Source of the DNA: Hyphobacterium sp. CCMP332
Lineage (GTDB): Bacteria > Pseudomonadota > Alphaproteobacteria > Caulobacterales > Maricaulaceae
Direction of reading: 5' to 3'
Assembly: GCF_014323565.1 (NCBI RefSeq)
Contig: NZ_CP058669.1
Location: forward strand, 895,501-959,500
Length of the DNA: 64,000 nucleotides
The position numbers and the translations under genes are program-made. Below are positions 20,828 through 29,168 of the stretch, in pieces. Below the pieces are notes generated by a model. It had not been told where the DNA came from. It searched no databases and worked only from the letters and a program-made list of their open reading frames with translations. Position 1 is the stretch's first letter; the number at the start of each line of letters is the position of its first letter.

Positions 20828-22195
20828 ATGCCGATTGAAATCCTCATGCCCGCCCTGTCACCCACCATGGAAGAGGGCACACTCTCGAAATGGCTGGTGA
20901 AAGAGGGCGATACGGTCAGCTCCGGCGACCTGCTGGCGGAAATCGAAACCGACAAGGCTACGATGGAAGTCGAAGCCGTCGATGAAGGCGTGGTCGGCAA
21001 GATTCTCGTGTCCGACGGCACCGAAGGCGTGAAGGTCAATGCCGTCATCGCCCTGCTTCTGGAAGACGGCGAGGACAAGAGCGCCCTCAAGGATTATTCG
21101 CCCGAAGGCGGACCGGATGTGTCGTCTGACAAGGACGAGAACAATGAGGATTCCCCCCCTCCGTCTTCGGACAAGTCCTCAGACACCTCCCCCGCAAGCG
21201 GGGGAGGAAAAGCAAGCGCCGAACAGGTTTCCTCCCCCGTTCACGGGGGAGGTGGTCGCGTAGCGAGCGGAGGGGGGGATCGCATCAAGGCCTCCCCGCT
21301 GGCCAAACGCATGGCCGAACAGGCCGGCATTAATCTAAAGGACGTTGACGGCTCCGGACCCAATGGCCGTATCGTCAAGCGCGACATTGAAAGCTTTGAA
21401 GGCAAAGCCTCGCCAGCAAAGTCCGATGCGCCGAAGGCCGCCGCCCAGGCTGCGCCAAAGGACATCAGCGAGGACGCCCCACTGGCGCGCTATGGCATTT
21501 CCGAGGATCGCTACACGGTCGAAAAAGCCGATGGCATCACAAAGATTTCGGCCAAACGCCTGACCGACAGCTTCCGCGATGTCCCGCACTTCCCGCTGAC
21601 CGTCGATTGCGAACTCGATGCGCTGCTGTCTTTCCGCAAGCAGGTGAATGACAAAGCGCCGGACGGCGTGAAAATCTCGGTCAATGACATATTGATCAAG
21701 GCGTCCGGTCTCGCCCTGAAACGTGTGCCGGAAGCCAATTCTTCGTGGATCGAGGATGGCCGTATCGCCCGCCACAAGCATGCCGATGTCTCGGTGGCCG
21801 TGGCCATTGAAGGTGGACTGATTACGCCGATCATTTTTGACGCGGACGCCAAGGGGCTCGCACAAATCTCGACCGAGATGAAGGACCTCGCCGCCCGGGC
21901 GAAAGAACGAAAGCTGAAACCGGAAGAGTTCCAGGGCGGAACCTTCTCGCTCTCCAATCTCGGCATGATGGGCATCAAATCCTTCGCCTCCATCCTCAAC
22001 CCGCCACAGGGCATGATTCTGTCCATCGGCGCGGGCGAGGAACGCCCGGTGGTCAAGGATGGTGCGCTGGCCAAGGCGACCGTGATGACGGTCACGCTGA
22101 CCTGCGATCACCGTGTCGTGGATGGCGCAACGGGCGCCCGCTGGATCGCGGCCTTCAAGGGCTTCATCGAAGATCCGATGACGATGCTGATGTAG
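20828..22195 (+). CDS. pdhC: Pyruvate dehydrogenase E2 component (dihydrolipoamide acetyltransferase)
   Basis: Core acetyltransferase of the PDH complex, 455 residues. The order is lipoyl domain (1-78, Lys43), an acidic then Ser/Gly/Pro-rich linker (about 85-151), the peripheral-subunit-binding domain (about 154-190, [17 protein letters not shown]) and the catalytic domain with the [12 protein letters not shown] active-site motif near the C-terminus. Linker residues 109-150 are encoded by an in-frame palindromic repeat element (21153-21278). The start has GAGAGG upstream. Confidence 0.98.
   Translation: MPIEILMPALSPTMEEGTLSKWLVKEGDTVSSGDLLAEIETDKATMEVEAVDEGVVGKILVSDGTEGVKVNAVIALLLEDGEDKSALKDYSPEGGPDVSSDKDENNEDSPPPSSDKSSDTSPASGGGKASAEQVSSPVHGGGGRVASGGGDRIKASPLAKRMAEQAGINLKDVDGSGPNGRIVKRDIESFEGKASPAKSDAPKAAAQAAPKDISEDAPLARYGISEDRYTVEKADGITKISAKRLTDSFRDVPHFPLTVDCELDALLSFRKQVNDKAPDGVKISVNDILIKASGLALKRVPEANSSWIEDGRIARHKHADVSVAVAIEGGLITPIIFDADAKGLAQISTEMKDLAARAKERKLKPEEFQGGTFSLSNLGMMGIKSFASILNPPQGMILSIGAGEERPVVKDGALAKATVMTVTLTCDHRVVDGATGARWIAAFKGFIEDPMTMLM
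21153..21278 (+). repeat. In-frame palindromic repeat element inside pdhC
   Basis: 126 bases (exactly 42 codons) bounded by an exact 11-base inverted repeat, CCCCCCCTCCG at 21153 and its complement at 21268-21278. Inside are two perfect hairpins: CCTCCCCCGC/GCGGGGGAGG (21186-21207) and CCTCCCCCGT/ACGGGGGAGG (21231-21252). This is the layout of dispersed intergenic palindromic repeats known in alphaproteobacterial genomes. Here it is read through as a flexible linker, comparable to Rickettsia palindromic elements within genes. Confidence 0.75.
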
Positions 22196-22210
22196 TCTGT
22201 TTCATCCGGG

Positions 22211-22314
22211 TCACTCGGGCTTGCCTGCCCTCGCGAAAGCGGAGGACACGAGGGTCCTTCTTGTCTGAATTGATGGATGCCTGGGTCGGGCACCCCGGTT
22301 TGTGACGCAGAATG
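22211..22314 (+). repeat. Degenerate intergenic palindromic repeat between pdhC and the cupin gene
   Basis: The 127-base gap contains sequence resembling dispersed alphaproteobacterial repeats. A CTCGCGAAAGCGGAGG hairpin-like part comes first. It is followed by a GATGCCTGGGTCGGGCACCC hairpin (stem with one mismatch) and a GTGACGCAGAATGG end. Recognition is by eye, and there is no second copy of this exact element in the window. Confidence 0.45.
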
Positions 22315-22322
22315 GAATTCAG

Positions 22323-22685
22323 ATGAAAACCAAAGTCTCGATCACCGAAAAACACGCCCTGTTCGACGAACGATGGTCGCCGAAAATCATCGCCGGTCTG
22401 GACAATTATGATGTGAAGATTGCCAAGGTCGAAGGCGAGTTCGTCTGGCACAAACATGATGATGAAGATGAATTCTTCCTCGTCACCAAAGGCCGGTTGA
22501 GGTTGGAACTCGAAGCCCGGGACGATGTTGTCCTGGATGAGGGCGAGATCTATGTCGTTCCCGCCGGCCTGCAACACCGGCCTGTCGCCTTGCCCTATGC
22601 CGAGATCATGATGATCGAACGCAGGGGCGTCGTGAATACCGGAGATGCCGGGCATGAACGGGCGGTGATTGCGAAACGATTATGA
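22323..22685 (+). CDS. Cupin-domain protein
   Basis: 120 residues from ATG 22323; an in-frame GTG at 22302 lies within the upstream repeat and is less likely. A single cupin barrel shows the metal motif FVWHKHDDEDEFFLV and a second histidine in AGLQHRPVA. Small stand-alone cupins of this kind are of unknown function. It sits after pdhC, separated by a repeat element, and is convergent with the dehalogenase-like gene across a second repeat. Confidence 0.85.
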   Translation: MKTKVSITEKHALFDERWSPKIIAGLDNYDVKIAKVEGEFVWHKHDDEDEFFLVTKGRLRLELEARDDVVLDEGEIYVVPAGLQHRPVALPYAEIMMIERRGVVNTGDAGHERAVIAKRL

Positions 22686-22688
22686 GTG

Positions 22689-22763
22689 TTCCGTCATCCC
22701 CCGATTTATTCGGGGGATCTGAAACTATCGCAGATTGCCCGGACAAGTCGGGGAATGACGGAA
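22689..22763. repeat. Palindromic repeat between convergent genes
   Basis: A 75-base imperfect inverted repeat. The left arm 22689-22704 and right arm 22748-22763 match at 15 of 16 positions. An inner hairpin CCCCCGA-TTTAT-TCGGGGG lies at 22698-22716. It sits between the cupin stop (22685) and the stop of the dehalogenase-like gene (22777), so it could act as a two-way terminator. The TCGGGGAATGACGG end resembles dispersed repeats of many alphaproteobacteria. Confidence 0.65.
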
Positions 22764-22776
22764 GAAAAGTCAGCGG

Positions 22777-23673
22777 CTACAATCCGAATTTCTTCACCGC
22801 CGCTTTCGCGATCGGCTCGCCCCATTCCTGTACGAAATGCCCGCCATCCTCGATTTCCATCGGCTCCGGACAGCCCTTGATCAGTTTTTGCAGTGCGCGC
22901 ATGGCGGGCGGGCCCAGCACCGGGTCCTGCATGCCGATGGCCATGAAGCTGTCGCCGGACCAGTCCTGATTCCAGAATTGGGCGGCTTTCAGATTCGTGT
23001 CCACGCCTTCCATGTCCGGCGAGATCTGCACCAGCATCGGGAAACGCCGTACGCCACCCATATAGGACGGATCGGGGAAGGGGGCCTGATAGGCCGCAAC
23101 CTCGTCCTCATCAAGGATCGGCGTGGCCCGCATCATCAGATCACCGACATTGAACTCCGGATTGGTCGCAACATAGTCGCGCCAGGCCATGAAGCCCGGA
23201 CCCGGATCCTTGCCGACGCCCAGTCCGGTATTCATGACCAGAAGGCGCGTAAAGCGGTCTGGATAATCCATCGGCACCGACAGGCCGAGCAGCCCGCCCC
23301 AGTCCTGACAGACCAGGCAGACATCTTTCAGGTCCATGTATTCGATGAAGGCTTTCAGGGAATTGCGGTGAAAGTGGAAGGTGTAGTCCTCATCCTTCGC
23401 CGGCTTGTCGGATCGGCCGAAGCCGAAGAAATCCGGCGCGACGACGCGGCAGCCGGCTTCGAGGAAAACCGGAATCATCTTGCGGTAGAGATAGGCCCAG
23501 CTCGGTTCGCCATGCAGGCACAGGAAGACGGGCGCATCCTTTGGCCCCTCATCGACATAATGCATGCGCAGGCCCTCATAGCCCGGCAGATCATCGATAT
23601 AATTCGGTGCGTATTTCCAGTCTTTCAGATTGGCAAACCGCTCTTCCGGTGTGCGCAAGGCCTTGATCGTCAT
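22777..23673 (-). CDS. Haloalkane-dehalogenase-like alpha/beta hydrolase (HLD-I/DhlA-like)
   Basis: 298 residues from ATG 23673 (GGGAGA upstream). It aligns without gaps by eye to Xanthobacter DhlA over much of its length. Nucleophile Asp124 and halide-binding Trp125 are in QDWGG, the acid Asp250 is in GMQDPVLGP, and His279 is in GGHFVQEWGE. The oxyanion/HG motif HGEPSWAYLYRKM is present. The second halide-stabilising tryptophan of DhlA (Trp175, in the cap) is Ala183 here (MMRATPILDE), so true dehalogenase activity is uncertain. It is oriented against the PDH operon, between pdhC/cupin and lpd. Confidence 0.85.
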   Translation of the reverse strand: MTIKALRTPEERFANLKDWKYAPNYIDDLPGYEGLRMHYVDEGPKDAPVFLCLHGEPSWAYLYRKMIPVFLEAGCRVVAPDFFGFGRSDKPAKDEDYTFHFHRNSLKAFIEYMDLKDVCLVCQDWGGLLGLSVPMDYPDRFTRLLVMNTGLGVGKDPGPGFMAWRDYVATNPEFNVGDLMMRATPILDEDEVAAYQAPFPDPSYMGGVRRFPMLVQISPDMEGVDTNLKAAQFWNQDWSGDSFMAIGMQDPVLGPPAMRALQKLIKGCPEPMEIEDGGHFVQEWGEPIAKAAVKKFGL

Positions 23674-23805
23674 GTTGGTCTCCCTCTGTCTTGCGGCACC
23701 ATGGCCTGACATTGCGGATCTGCAAACCCGGTTTGCGTTTGAAGCATTGATTTTTTCCAGGCCAGCCGTCAAACCAAAGCGTGTTGGTACAAGGAGTTAT
23801 CCCGC

Positions 23806-25218
23806 ATGGCCGAGCAATTTGACCTCATCGTGATTGGCAGTGGTCCGGGCGGCTATGTGACCGCCATTCGTGCGGCCCAGCTGGGCCTGAAAGCCGCTAT
23901 TGTCGAACGTGATCAGCTGGGCGGTATCTGCCTCAACTGGGGCTGCATCCCGACCAAGGCGCTGCTGCGCACCTCCGAGATATATCACCTGATGCACCGC
24001 GCCGACGAGTTCGGCCTGTCGGCCAAGGATATCTCCTTTGACATCAAGAAGGTGGTCGAGCGCTCGCGGAAGGTTGCGGGACGCCTCTCCGGCGGTGTCG
24101 GTATGCTGATGAAAAAGAACAAGATCACCGTGATCGAAGGCACGGCGCGCCTGGAAAAGGGCAGCGCGGCACCGAAAGTCATCGTCACCGGCAAGGACAA
24201 GAAAGATACGTCCTACGAAGCCAAAAACGTCATCCTCGCCACCGGTGCTCGCGCCCGCACGGTGCCGCAGGCCGGCCTCGAGCGGGACGGCAAGCAGATC
24301 TGGACCTATCGCGAGGCCATGGTGCCGGAGGAGATGCCGAAATCTCTCCTCGTCATCGGATCGGGCGCGATCGGCATCGAGTTCGCCAGCTTCTACAAGA
24401 CCATGGGCGCGGATGTAACGGTCGTCGAGATGATGGACCGCGTCCTGCCAGTCGAGGATGATGAAATCTCCGCCTTTGCCGCCAAGCAGTTCAAGAAGCA
24501 GGGGATGAAGCTCATTCCCGGCGCGCAGGTCGAAAAGCTCGACAAGGGCGCAAAGTCGGTCAAGGCGTCGATCAAGACCAGCGACGGCAAGAGCCAGACC
24601 ATCGAAGTCGAGAAAGTCATCCTCGCCATCGGCATCACCGGTAATGTCGAAAATCTCGGCCTCGAGGATCTCGGTGTAAAAGTCGAGCGCGGCCATATCG
24701 TCATCGACGGTTATGGTGCGACCAATGTCAAAGGCCTCTACGCCATCGGTGATGTCGCCGGCCCGCCCTGGCTGGCTCACAAGGCCAGCCATGAAGGCAT
24801 TATCTGCGTCGAAAAAATCGCGGGCAAAAATCCGCACGCCATGGACACCTCCAACATACCCGGCTGCACCTATTGCCATCCGCAAATCGCCTCCGTCGGC
24901 CTGACCGAGGCCAAGGCGAAAGAGGCGGGGCATGATGTCAAAGTCGGCCGCTTCCCCTTTGTCGGCAATGGCAAGGCGATTGCGCTGGGCGAGGATCAGG
25001 GCCTTATCAAGACCGTGTTCGACGCCAAAACCGGTGAATTGCTGGGCGCGCACATGGTCGGGGCCGAAGTCACCGAACTCATACAGGGCTTCATGGTCGG
25101 CAAGGTGCTCGAGACCACCGAGCAGGAATTGATGCACGCCATCTTCCCGCACCCGACGCTCTCCGAGATGATGCATGAGAGCGTGCTCGATGCCTATGAC
25201 CGGGTCCTGCATATCTGA
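23806..25218 (+). CDS. lpdA: Dihydrolipoamide dehydrogenase (E3)
   Basis: FAD flavoprotein that reoxidises dihydrolipoamide of the PDH complex and passes electrons to NAD. It has 470 residues. It has the FAD-binding GSGPGGYV motif, redox disulfide GGICLNWGCIPTK, NAD-binding GSGAIGIEFASF, YAIGDVAG, and the active-site His-Glu pair in FPHPTLSE. A separate transcript is likely, since the dehalogenase-like gene diverges from it. AAGGAG lies upstream of the ATG. Confidence 0.98.
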   Translation: MAEQFDLIVIGSGPGGYVTAIRAAQLGLKAAIVERDQLGGICLNWGCIPTKALLRTSEIYHLMHRADEFGLSAKDISFDIKKVVERSRKVAGRLSGGVGMLMKKNKITVIEGTARLEKGSAAPKVIVTGKDKKDTSYEAKNVILATGARARTVPQAGLERDGKQIWTYREAMVPEEMPKSLLVIGSGAIGIEFASFYKTMGADVTVVEMMDRVLPVEDDEISAFAAKQFKKQGMKLIPGAQVEKLDKGAKSVKASIKTSDGKSQTIEVEKVILAIGITGNVENLGLEDLGVKVERGHIVIDGYGATNVKGLYAIGDVAGPPWLAHKASHEGIICVEKIAGKNPHAMDTSNIPGCTYCHPQIASVGLTEAKAKEAGHDVKVGRFPFVGNGKAIALGEDQGLIKTVFDAKTGELLGAHMVGAEVTELIQGFMVGKVLETTEQELMHAIFPHPTLSEMMHESVLDAYDRVLHI

Positions 25219-25239
25219 CGGCTGACAGGGGGGACAAGA

Positions 25240-25590
25240 ATGGCCTACGAAACAAATATCTCCGCGGGCGATCTCACATTCGGTTCGTTATTCAGGATTT
25301 TCTTCTGGACGTCTCTGGCGTTCTGGCTGCTCTTCGGTGCCGTGCTCGCGGTGCTCGCGCTATTGGGCATGGATACGGTAAACTGGAACGGACAACCGGT
25401 TCACGGCGTACAGGGTTTGATCACGGGATCGCTGATCAGCGCAGTTATCGGGGCGATTGTATCGTCGATTGGCGGGCTGATATCGGCCCTGGTGGTCAAG
25501 CTTTTTGGTCGTTTTCTGCCGCTCTCGAATCTTCGTTCCACCCGGCAAAGCTTCGCAAATGTCTCGACCGTATTCAGCGATTCTGACTGA
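25240..25590 (+). CDS. Hypothetical membrane protein with two helices
   Basis: 116 residues with predicted transmembrane segments at about 18-42 (FRIFFWTSLAFWLLFGAVLA) and 63-90 (LITGSLISAVIGAIVSSIGG), and a polar C-terminal tail. I do not recognise a family. It starts 21 bases after lpd, so it may be in the same transcript, and it precedes the first exported solenoid gene by about 75 bases. Confidence 0.65.
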   Translation: MAYETNISAGDLTFGSLFRIFFWTSLAFWLLFGAVLAVLALLGMDTVNWNGQPVHGVQGLITGSLISAVIGAIVSSIGGLISALVVKLFGRFLPLSNLRSTRQSFANVSTVFSDSD

Positions 25591-25592
25591 CC

Positions 25593-25620
25593 TGCATCCA
25601 ATCGCGTTCTGACCTGCATC
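25593..25620 (+). promoter_or_regulatory. TGCATC direct repeat (22-base period) upstream of the solenoid lipoprotein gene
   Basis: TGCATC at 25593-25598 and 25615-25620, 22 bases apart, the second followed by TCT, 44 bases before the start codon. The pair matches the element at 13682-13709 in sequence, spacing and position, which suggests a shared regulator. Confidence 0.45.
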
Positions 25621-25664
25621 TCTTCAGCAAAGGCCCATGGCGGGCCGGTACAGGGAGACAGGTG

Positions 25665-26333
25665 ATGAAGGCAATTCTGATGATGACGGCAGCGGCCACC
25701 GCGTTGGCGGGTTGCAGTTATTCCAGCCATGGTCCTGCTGAAAACCGGTCCTTTGACCGGGCCGGTCTGGTGGCCGCCGGCGATATCGATGCCACAGGCA
25801 GCGCCGAATATGCGGGCATGTTTGTCGATGCGGGCGGCGACATTGGGAACAATCTGTCGCTCGCCGGGGCCAATGTCGTCTCCGATGCGCGCGTGGGCGG
25901 CAATCTGAACATTGAAGGTGCCCAGATACGCTTTACCGGGAGCGTGGCGGGAGACACCGAGATAGCCGGTGCAACCATGTATCTGAATGGCCGTTTCGGC
26001 GGCCGGATGGAGGTGATGGGTGCACGGGCCACGATTGATGGCGAAGTGCTGGGCGAACTGGAAGCCCTGGGCGCGCGCTTCAATCTCGAGGGCCGGTTTA
26101 CATCGCCCATATATGTCGTCGGCGGTGGCCGCGAAGGCCGCAATGGCCGTGTCGTTATTTCAGGTGTGCTGGAGCAGGGCGGTTATATCTGTGCCAGCCA
26201 GGTCGATATTCACCGAAATGCACGGATTACCGGGCCGCTCACCATCATCGCGCACGACCGCCCGGACTGGACGGGCAGCTATGACTTCGAGCCGCTGAAC
26301 GGGCGTGATTGCGAACGCATTTCCCGCGGCTGA
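25665..26333 (+). CDS. Exported bactofilin-like beta-solenoid lipoprotein (solenoid protein 1)
   Basis: 222 residues from ATG 25665 (an adjacent GTG at 25662 is also possible). A lipoprotein signal ends in ATALAGCS, so Cys is lipidated. The middle (about residues 40-135) consists of 17-residue rungs such as EGAQIRFTGSVAGDTEI and AGATMYLNGRFGGRMEV, the spacing of a right-handed beta-helix like that of bactofilins. Cytoplasmic bactofilins lack signal peptides, so this is an exported relative. The C-terminal cap (GYICASQV ... GPLTI ... NGRDC) with two cysteines is shared with the proteins at 26420 and 29169. Role inferred as envelope scaffold; not established. Confidence 0.75.
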   Translation: MKAILMMTAAATALAGCSYSSHGPAENRSFDRAGLVAAGDIDATGSAEYAGMFVDAGGDIGNNLSLAGANVVSDARVGGNLNIEGAQIRFTGSVAGDTEIAGATMYLNGRFGGRMEVMGARATIDGEVLGELEALGARFNLEGRFTSPIYVVGGGREGRNGRVVISGVLEQGGYICASQVDIHRNARITGPLTIIAHDRPDWTGSYDFEPLNGRDCERISRG

Positions 26334-26419
26334 GGTAAATGCTGGTTGCACCCATCACCAAAAACAACAAGATTGCCCATTGGAAGGGGCTCTCTTTTTA
26401 ATCCCAGAGGGAGCTTGAA

Positions 26420-27160
26420 ATGCATAAATCAATCTATCTGTTGGCCGCATCTGCGGCCGTTCTCGCTGCATCTCCGGCGCTGGCGCAGAGCCAGAACGTC
26501 TCCATGTCCGGTATCACGGTGGACTATTCCGGCGATGTTTCCGGCGATGGCGACTTTTCCGGCGCGACCGTGGACGTCACGGGCTCATTCGGCGGCGATC
26601 TGGAAGTTTCGGGTGCGGCTGTCGAGGTCAATGCAGAAATCGGCGATGATCTGGAAATCAGCGGCGGCGCGGTCGATATTCGTGGCTCTGTGGGCGGCAA
26701 TGCAGAAATCAGCGGCGGTGCGGTTGATATCAATCTCACCGTGACGGGCCGCAGCGATATTTCCGGCGGGGCCATTGATGTCTATTCCGCATCGGTCTTT
26801 ACCGGTGATGTGGAGATAGCGGTCGGGGCCATGGATTTTGCCGGTCACGCCATGTCCGGCCTGTCTGTCCGTTTCGGCGACATGGAATTTTCCGGACGCG
26901 CCGACGAGGCGGTCGATTTTGAAGGCAATAACCGGGAAGGCATTTTCCGCCGCCGCGATCGCAGCGAAATCGAGATTTCCGGCATTCTGAATGCCGGCGG
27001 TACGATCTGCGCCCACGAAGTCCGCTTCCGAGACGGTGCCGAGGTTAATGGACCGCTGACCATCCATGCCGATGAAGAGCCCGACTACGCAGCCGGGTTC
27101 GACGCGTCCAACATCAGCTTTGTCATGCGCGAGCGCGAGCGTTGCCGCGACGACGACTAG
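26420..27160 (+). CDS. Exported bactofilin-like beta-solenoid protein (solenoid protein 2)
   Basis: 246 residues with a cleavable signal peptide (about 1-22, ending SPALAQ), so probably soluble in the periplasm. Rungs of 17 residues repeat from about 45 to 150, for example SGAAVEVNAEIGDDLEI and SGGAVDIRGSVGGNAEI. The C-terminal cap has GTICAHEV, GPLTIHADEEPDY and a final Cys in RERC, matching the cap of solenoid proteins 1 and 3. The Shine-Dalgarno sequence GAGGGAG lies before the ATG. Its TAG stop shares a CTAG with the stop of the convergent synthetase gene. Confidence 0.75.
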   Translation: MHKSIYLLAASAAVLAASPALAQSQNVSMSGITVDYSGDVSGDGDFSGATVDVTGSFGGDLEVSGAAVEVNAEIGDDLEISGGAVDIRGSVGGNAEISGGAVDINLTVTGRSDISGGAIDVYSASVFTGDVEIAVGAMDFAGHAMSGLSVRFGDMEFSGRADEAVDFEGNNREGIFRRRDRSEIEISGILNAGGTICAHEVRFRDGAEVNGPLTIHADEEPDYAAGFDASNISFVMRERERCRDDD

Positions 27161-28920
27161 TCGCCGCCTTTGGCAAGTTTCTCGACGGCAACATAGTTGA
27201 TCTTGCCAGTGCCCAGGACGGGGATCTCGGAGACCGGGATCACCCGTTTTGGAATCGATAGCTCTGCAATGCCGTGACTGCGGGCAAAGGCGACCATATC
27301 GCTACGCTCAGCGTTGGCGTATTCGGTCACGATTACGACCTGTTCGCCTTTTCGGGGGTCGGGCAGGGTGACCGCAGCATGCAGACAATCCGGCCAGAGT
27401 GACGTGGCGATATTTTCAACGACCGCCAGTGACACCATTTCTCCGCCGATCTTGGCAAAGCGCTTCTGGCGTCCACGGATCTGGACACAATCCTCTTCAT
27501 CAAAGCTGACAATGTCGCCGGTATCATGCCAGCCATCCTTTGGCGGATGAATCACGCCAGGCTGGTCCGCAAAAATATAGCCTTGCATCACATTCGGGCC
27601 CTTCACATGAAGGCGTCCACCTTCCTCGATTCCCTCAACCGGCTCCAGCCGGGCCGACATGCCGGGAATCATCCGTCCCACCGAGCCGGGCTTGTTTCTC
27701 TCGGGCTGATTGACGGCAATAACGGGCGAGGCCTCGGTGGCCCCATATCCTTCGAGGATCATCAGATCGAATTCGCGCCGGACCATTGTGCGCGTTTCGT
27801 CCTTTACGCGCTCGGCCCCGCAAAGAACAAAGCGAAGGCTGTCAAAATCACCTTTTTCCGCCACACGGGCATACTGGTTCAGGAAGGTGTCGGTCGCAAA
27901 AAGCACCGTCGCTCTGGTTTTACGAACCCGCTCCATAATGGTCTTGCCCTGCAAGGGGCTGGGATGCAGGACGGCCGGAATACCCACAAGCAGGGGCAAT
28001 AGCAGTCCGCCGGTCAGGCCGAAACTGTGAAATGTCGGCAACGAGTTGAAGACGATGTCGGTGGGGTAAATATCGACATGCGCACGCGCCTGTTCGACAT
28101 TGGCCACCAGGTTCTGATGGCTCAACGCCACGCCTTTCGGATCGCCCTCCGTGCCGGAAGTAAAGAGGATAACGGCCGTATCATCCGGACTGACACGGGT
28201 GGCGACCAGATCAGGGAAAACGGGTCCCAGAAGCGCACGCACCTTGTCACCCAGCCCGATCGTCTCGCGAACGTCCTCCAGGTAGATCATCTCGTGATCT
28301 TCGGCGAGATGGCGTTCCAGTTCTTCCAGTGCGCCCAGTTCAATGAATTTGTGCGCCGTTACAATTTTCGTCGCCTGAGCCGCGCGGCAGGCCGCTTTGA
28401 TCGCCTTTGGCCCCGCCGTGAAGTTCAGCATGGCCGGAATGCGGCCATAGGCGTTCAGGGCAAAGAAGGCGATGCCGGCACCGGCGCCGGTCGGCAGGAG
28501 AACGGCGACTTTTTCGCCTTTTTCTGTTAGCCGCGAAAGGGCCGAACCCAACCCGAACGATGCCCGCAGAATTTCGTTGTAATCAAATTTGCGCCCGTCA
28601 GCGTCGATGATCGCAACCGACTTTCCGCCGACTTTCGCCTTGGCTCTCATCATCGCCTGCAGCACAGAGCGGCGGGCGCGCGAAAGCTTGAAGGGGGCAC
28701 CCTCAAGCACCGGCCAGGACGATGTGTCGACCTCCGCGTCCTCATCACTGTCGGGGTTTGTCGGCGCTGTACTATCCGGAGCTATGCCGGTGGAAGTGAG
28801 ATCGGCAGCATCGGCCCCGGTTTCCGTGACGGCATCAAGCGCGTCTGCAGCCGGAATATCAGACTCACGATTGTTATGATCAATCGCTGTATTTCCGTCC
28901 GCGGGTTTCCCGTCGGTCAT
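27157..28920 (-). CDS. AMP-binding acyl-CoA/acyl-ACP synthetase-like protein
   Basis: 587 residues. ANL-superfamily adenylating enzyme with P-loop LFTSGTEGDPKGVALSH, ATP motif YGATEASP, DTGDIV and the C-terminal lysine motif GTGKINY. The sequence resembles the synthetase half of Aas (2-acylglycerophosphoethanolamine acyltransferase/acyl-ACP synthetase), without the N-terminal PlsC domain. Instead it carries about 70 residues of acidic, low-complexity sequence; the ATG at 28920 has GGAG at good spacing, so this tail appears real. It lies within the cluster of exported solenoid genes on the opposite strand. Fatty-acid substrate inferred. Confidence 0.85.
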   Translation of the reverse strand: MTDGKPADGNTAIDHNNRESDIPAADALDAVTETGADAADLTSTGIAPDSTAPTNPDSDEDAEVDTSSWPVLEGAPFKLSRARRSVLQAMMRAKAKVGGKSVAIIDADGRKFDYNEILRASFGLGSALSRLTEKGEKVAVLLPTGAGAGIAFFALNAYGRIPAMLNFTAGPKAIKAACRAAQATKIVTAHKFIELGALEELERHLAEDHEMIYLEDVRETIGLGDKVRALLGPVFPDLVATRVSPDDTAVILFTSGTEGDPKGVALSHQNLVANVEQARAHVDIYPTDIVFNSLPTFHSFGLTGGLLLPLLVGIPAVLHPSPLQGKTIMERVRKTRATVLFATDTFLNQYARVAEKGDFDSLRFVLCGAERVKDETRTMVRREFDLMILEGYGATEASPVIAVNQPERNKPGSVGRMIPGMSARLEPVEGIEEGGRLHVKGPNVMQGYIFADQPGVIHPPKDGWHDTGDIVSFDEEDCVQIRGRQKRFAKIGGEMVSLAVVENIATSLWPDCLHAAVTLPDPRKGEQVVIVTEYANAERSDMVAFARSHGIAELSIPKRVIPVSEIPVLGTGKINYVAVEKLAKGGD

Positions 28921-29077
28921 TATATTCTCCCCGTGTCACGCGTTGGCGCGCTTGTCATATCGTTGACGCGGACGTTAGGGGCACAATGCGTTTCTGAAAA
29001 GCCCGAAATTCCGTTCACTTGCCGCATTGTCAGCTGTTGAAGTGTCAAAGATTTATCGATTAACGAAAAATCGCTTT

Positions 29078-29096
29078 CATATCGAATTTCGATATG
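29078..29096. promoter_or_regulatory. Perfect 19-base palindrome upstream of solenoid gene 3
   Basis: CATATCGAA-T-TTCGATATG: two perfect 9-base arms around one central base, in the AT-richer 248-base gap between the divergent synthetase gene and solenoid gene 3, 72 bases before the latter's start. Size and symmetry fit a dimeric repressor operator; the regulator is not in the window. Confidence 0.5.
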
Positions 29097-29168
29097 CTAA
29101 GAGAATTCCATCGCTGGGGAGCGTGACGGGTCAAACAGTTCGGCCCTTCGAGTCTGGAGTTTTCGGGC

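Noticed and set aside
23797-25212. Very long open frame on the minus strand across lpd (about 470 codons)
   Set aside because: Mirror frame of a GC-rich coding gene; no family resemblance, while the plus strand is clearly dihydrolipoamide dehydrogenase. The same applies to long antisense frames over eno, pdhA, pdhB and ntrY.
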